A stretch of 30,257 nucleotides of DNA from Botryococcus braunii (Eukaryota > Chlorophyta > Trebouxiophyceae): positions 10,001 to 40,257 of the forward strand of contig MVGU01001786.1 in assembly GCA_002005505.1 (NCBI GenBank), given 5' to 3'. The notes under the pieces were generated by a model, which saw nothing but the letters and a program-made list of their open reading frames with translations, had not been told where the DNA came from and made no database searches. Numbering within the stretch: the first letter of the stretch is position 1; the number at the start of each line of letters is the position of its first letter. Of this stretch, positions 27,875 through 30,257 are shown one piece after another. The position numbers and the translations under genes were made by a program.

Positions 27875-30257
27875 ATGACATCGAAGAAGAAGGGGCAGTC
27901 AACAAGTGGGGCGTCAACCTCAAGCAGCGAGACCACCACCTCTATACCTGTTCGAGAACCCTGCACCCCAAGTACATCAAGAGGGGAAGGTGATGTTTTG
28001 CCAAAAGTTATTCCAACTCAGGTTAAAGTTCACATCAAACTGAGGGACAAGGGACATAATATTCTGATCTGGAAGAGTGCTTATTTGGCAGCCAATGAGG
28101 CTAAGGGGTCCCTTCCTGCAGTGCTAGAGGCCATGCCTGGGACATTGCATGATGCAGCAGCTCTGTTACTGTTGTATGAATCTGTGCCTGAGGAGTGGCA
28201 GGGAGAACTGGCAGAACTGGGATCTGCATATGATGCTTATGAGTACATATGCAGGAAATTCATAGGTGGACATAATCTTCCGGCAAACATGGACTGGCTA
28301 CAAGAAATGGGTCAAGGGATGCGACATGATGAAACAATTTCACAATACGTGAATCGCATGCTCAATCTCAAAGCCTGCCTCCACAGAAATATTCATCATC
28401 TGATGGATGGCTTTGTAGCGACCCAAATAGTGCAGGGTCTCCCAGAGGCAGCTAAGGAGCCCGGCAGCCTGTCCACAGCCGTCGCATATCCACTCAACAA
28501 ACTGGCTGAATTACTACGTACCACTGCAGCTGCCCTGGGCTTTGATGAGACAGCTCCCCGCCAGCCCAGAGTCCTGGCCATCACCCCAAGCACTAGTGGA
28601 GCCAGCAACCCGCCAGCAGCAAGTGCAGCAACTGCTCAGCAGTCTTCTAGTGCATCTGATTCCAAGGGAGTTTGCAACTACTGCAATAAAAAGGGCCATT
28701 ATTGGAGAGACTGCAGAAAGAGGCGCAGGGACGAGGAGACCCAGAGGAACGTGGTGGCAGCTGTCCAGCAGCTGCAAGGCATGTGGCCTCAGGGCCAGCC
28801 ACCTATGGGTGGACACCATCCTCCAGTAGCCCAACTGGCCCATCATGGTGCAGATGCCTTCCCTGCTTGGTTCCAGCCTCCTGCTCCACCTCCACCTCCT
28901 CCTGAAGGTATGCTGTACACAATATCTCACAATGTCCTGGACAGTACGATCAGTAAACCCTTACAGCACTCCTGGCTGGTTGACAGTGGGGCCTCGGTCC
29001 ACCTAGTAAATGACGTGGCATTGCTGCATTACCCTATCATCCATGCCAAACCAATTCCCCTGCACTTGGCCACCTCTGATGCCACTGGGTGTATTATTGC
29101 ATCTGGGTCAGTCTGCATTTTGAGCCCGCAACGCATTCCCTTCTGGATCCATCATGTGCAGTGTGTCCCTTCAGCTACCACCAACATCCTGTCAGTATCT
29201 GCTGCCCTTAGGGATGGTGCAGTATTCCAAACAGACAATGTGGGTGCCTTTTCGTATGTCAGTGGACCAAACCACTGGAGAGCTCAGGTCACTGCAGAGA
29301 TGGGACTGTACTACATTCATAGTGTAGTTGCAGTGAGAGGGACCAGCACATCAAAGCATGCAGCCAGTGCAACCAAACAGCTAAAATCCAGTATCTTATC
29401 ACACAGCTGTGCCAAACGTTACTTGTGGCATAGCAGAATGGGACACCCTGGAGAAACGTGGATGCAGCGTCTTGCTAAGGAGAACCTGGTGACTGGGATT
29501 GACACCTCCCTCTCTCCCTGCACTGATTGCCCGGTACACTGTGAAGCGTGTATTGAAGGAAAGACTGCCAGACCCTCTTTCGGAATCAGTACCAGACCTG
29601 CCTTGGAACCTCTGGATCGAGTACACATAGATACTGTGGGTCCTATTACACCTGCAGCCATTACTGGTGAACGTTTGTGGGTTACTGTACTGGATGAAGC
29701 CTCTCAGTGGAAAGCAGTTATTCCAGTAAAGTCCAAAGACACCATCAGTGCAGCTGTCAGGGACTTACTTGTTTACTGGCAGACGCAACGAAAAACCATT
29801 GTGAAGTGTGTCAGATGTGACAGAGGAACTGAATTTATTAATGCCCGGTTCAAGGAGTTCTGTGCCTCCCAGGGGACTAAGCTGAGACCTCTGCCCCTAC
29901 ACCCCACAGCAGAATGGAGCACTTGAACGAGCCAACCGAACCCTGAAGGAAGAACCCGGACTATCCTGGCCTTTCTGCTGCCAGTTCCACCCTGGAAAGA
30001 ACCCTGGAGACAGCATGCCCTGCTCACATGGCCAAGTACAGGCAGGACTTACCCCTTTGATTATTCTGGGATATAGCCTGATGTCTCACTCCTGCGCACA
30101 TGGGGCTGCCTTGCATATGTGCATATCCCAGATGTCCAGAGCCAGTCTTTGCACAAAATTGCCAGGAATGTCACCGTTATTCACCTCCTCCAAGCTATCA
30201 TATTTTATGCGAGGGGAATTCATTTTTGGCTCAGGGTCTATATTGGCCTACCATGAG
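27875..30257 (+). CDS. gag-pol: Copia B gag-pol, 5' part (runs off window)
   Basis: ATG 27875 (MTSKKKGQSTSGASTSSS), with TGG at 28070-28072 where copia A has TAG, so this copy shows the intact reading frame. Domains: Gag; zinc knuckle CNYCNKKGHYWRDC (about 28673-28714); protease VDSGAS (Asp codon 28982); GAG-pre-integrase zinc region; integrase core with Asp 29630 and Asp 29819. The frame breaks at about 29884 (GCTGGAGA in copy A, GCTGAGA here), stopping at 29926. From there to the window end many one-base losses relative to copia A are seen, so the break is probably a sequence-quality artefact. Reverse transcriptase and RNase H are outside the window. Confidence 0.9.

Larger units (their letters stand above)
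19545..30257 (+). mobile_element. Ty1/copia element, copy B (split by gypsy-2, runs off window)
   Basis: 5' LTR 19545-20558, primer site 20559-20575, ORF1 5' part 20625-20802, then gypsy-2 (20802-27510), then ORF1 3' part and gag-pol from 27511 onward. Positions from 27511 correspond to copia A +22776, with about five substitutions to 29880. The left end interrupts gypsy-3 gag after GGATAT; candidate duplication GATAT (19540-19544) cannot be checked because the 3' end is outside. Confidence 0.93.

Overview
The window looks like a transposon-dense, repeat-rich stretch of a eukaryotic nuclear genome, most likely from the green lineage (an alga or charophyte-like plant relative). The reasons are GT-AG introns with consistent phases in a tnp2-like gene, chromodomain Ty3/gypsy elements, a Ty1/copia element whose primer site matches the anticodon arm of plant-type initiator tRNA-Met, a hAT transposase fragment and long GT/AC microsatellites. 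I cannot name the species. I see no rRNA, tRNA, CRISPR array, bacterial-type operon or clear host housekeeping gene.

Layout, left to right. (1) 3-2586: 3' part of a spliced tnp2-like (CACTA/Plavaka-type) transposase gene, exons 3-100, 291-424 and 650-2586. (2) 2587-4140: non-coding sequence, a compound GT microsatellite and a decayed GTGGGATC minisatellite. (3) 4141-10886: copia element A (plus strand) with a truncated 5' LTR, a half-tRNA-type primer site, a 165-codon extra ORF (ORF1), a 1,800-codon gag-pol and a 370-bp 3' LTR. (4) 10887-11576: AC microsatellite, poly-C and a diverged LTR relic. (5) 11577-12225: C-terminal part of a hAT transposase (minus). (6) 12226 onward: gypsy-3 (plus), inserted into the hAT fragment. 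It carries two insertions: gypsy-1 (minus, 12781-18871, 226-bp LTRs, perfect GATGC duplication) and copia B (from 19545), which breaks the gypsy-3 gag. (7) Copia B is itself split by gypsy-2 (20802-27510) inside ORF1, and resumes at 27511 to the window end.

The order of events is therefore hAT, then gypsy-3, then gypsy-1 and copia B, then gypsy-2. Elements are young: gypsy-1 LTRs differ at 1 of 226 positions by my reading, and copia A and B differ at only about five positions over roughly 2.37 kb. Nearly every element has a small lesion (nonsense codon, single-base frameshift, missing LTR). The last ~380 bases show a burst of single-base losses that looks like poor-quality contig-end sequence rather than biology.

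Most notable observations: the copia primer site complementary to the inside of initiator tRNA-Met; an extra conserved ORF ahead of copia gag; copia LTRs that differ by whole numbers of a 322-bp module (370 + 2x322 = 1014 exactly); a shared 12-nt primer site in three gypsy elements; a tandem LTR-CTGG-LTR at the left end of gypsy-2; and an ATGA stop-start overlap between gypsy-2 gag and pol. All statements come from reading the sequence by eye; no searches were run.
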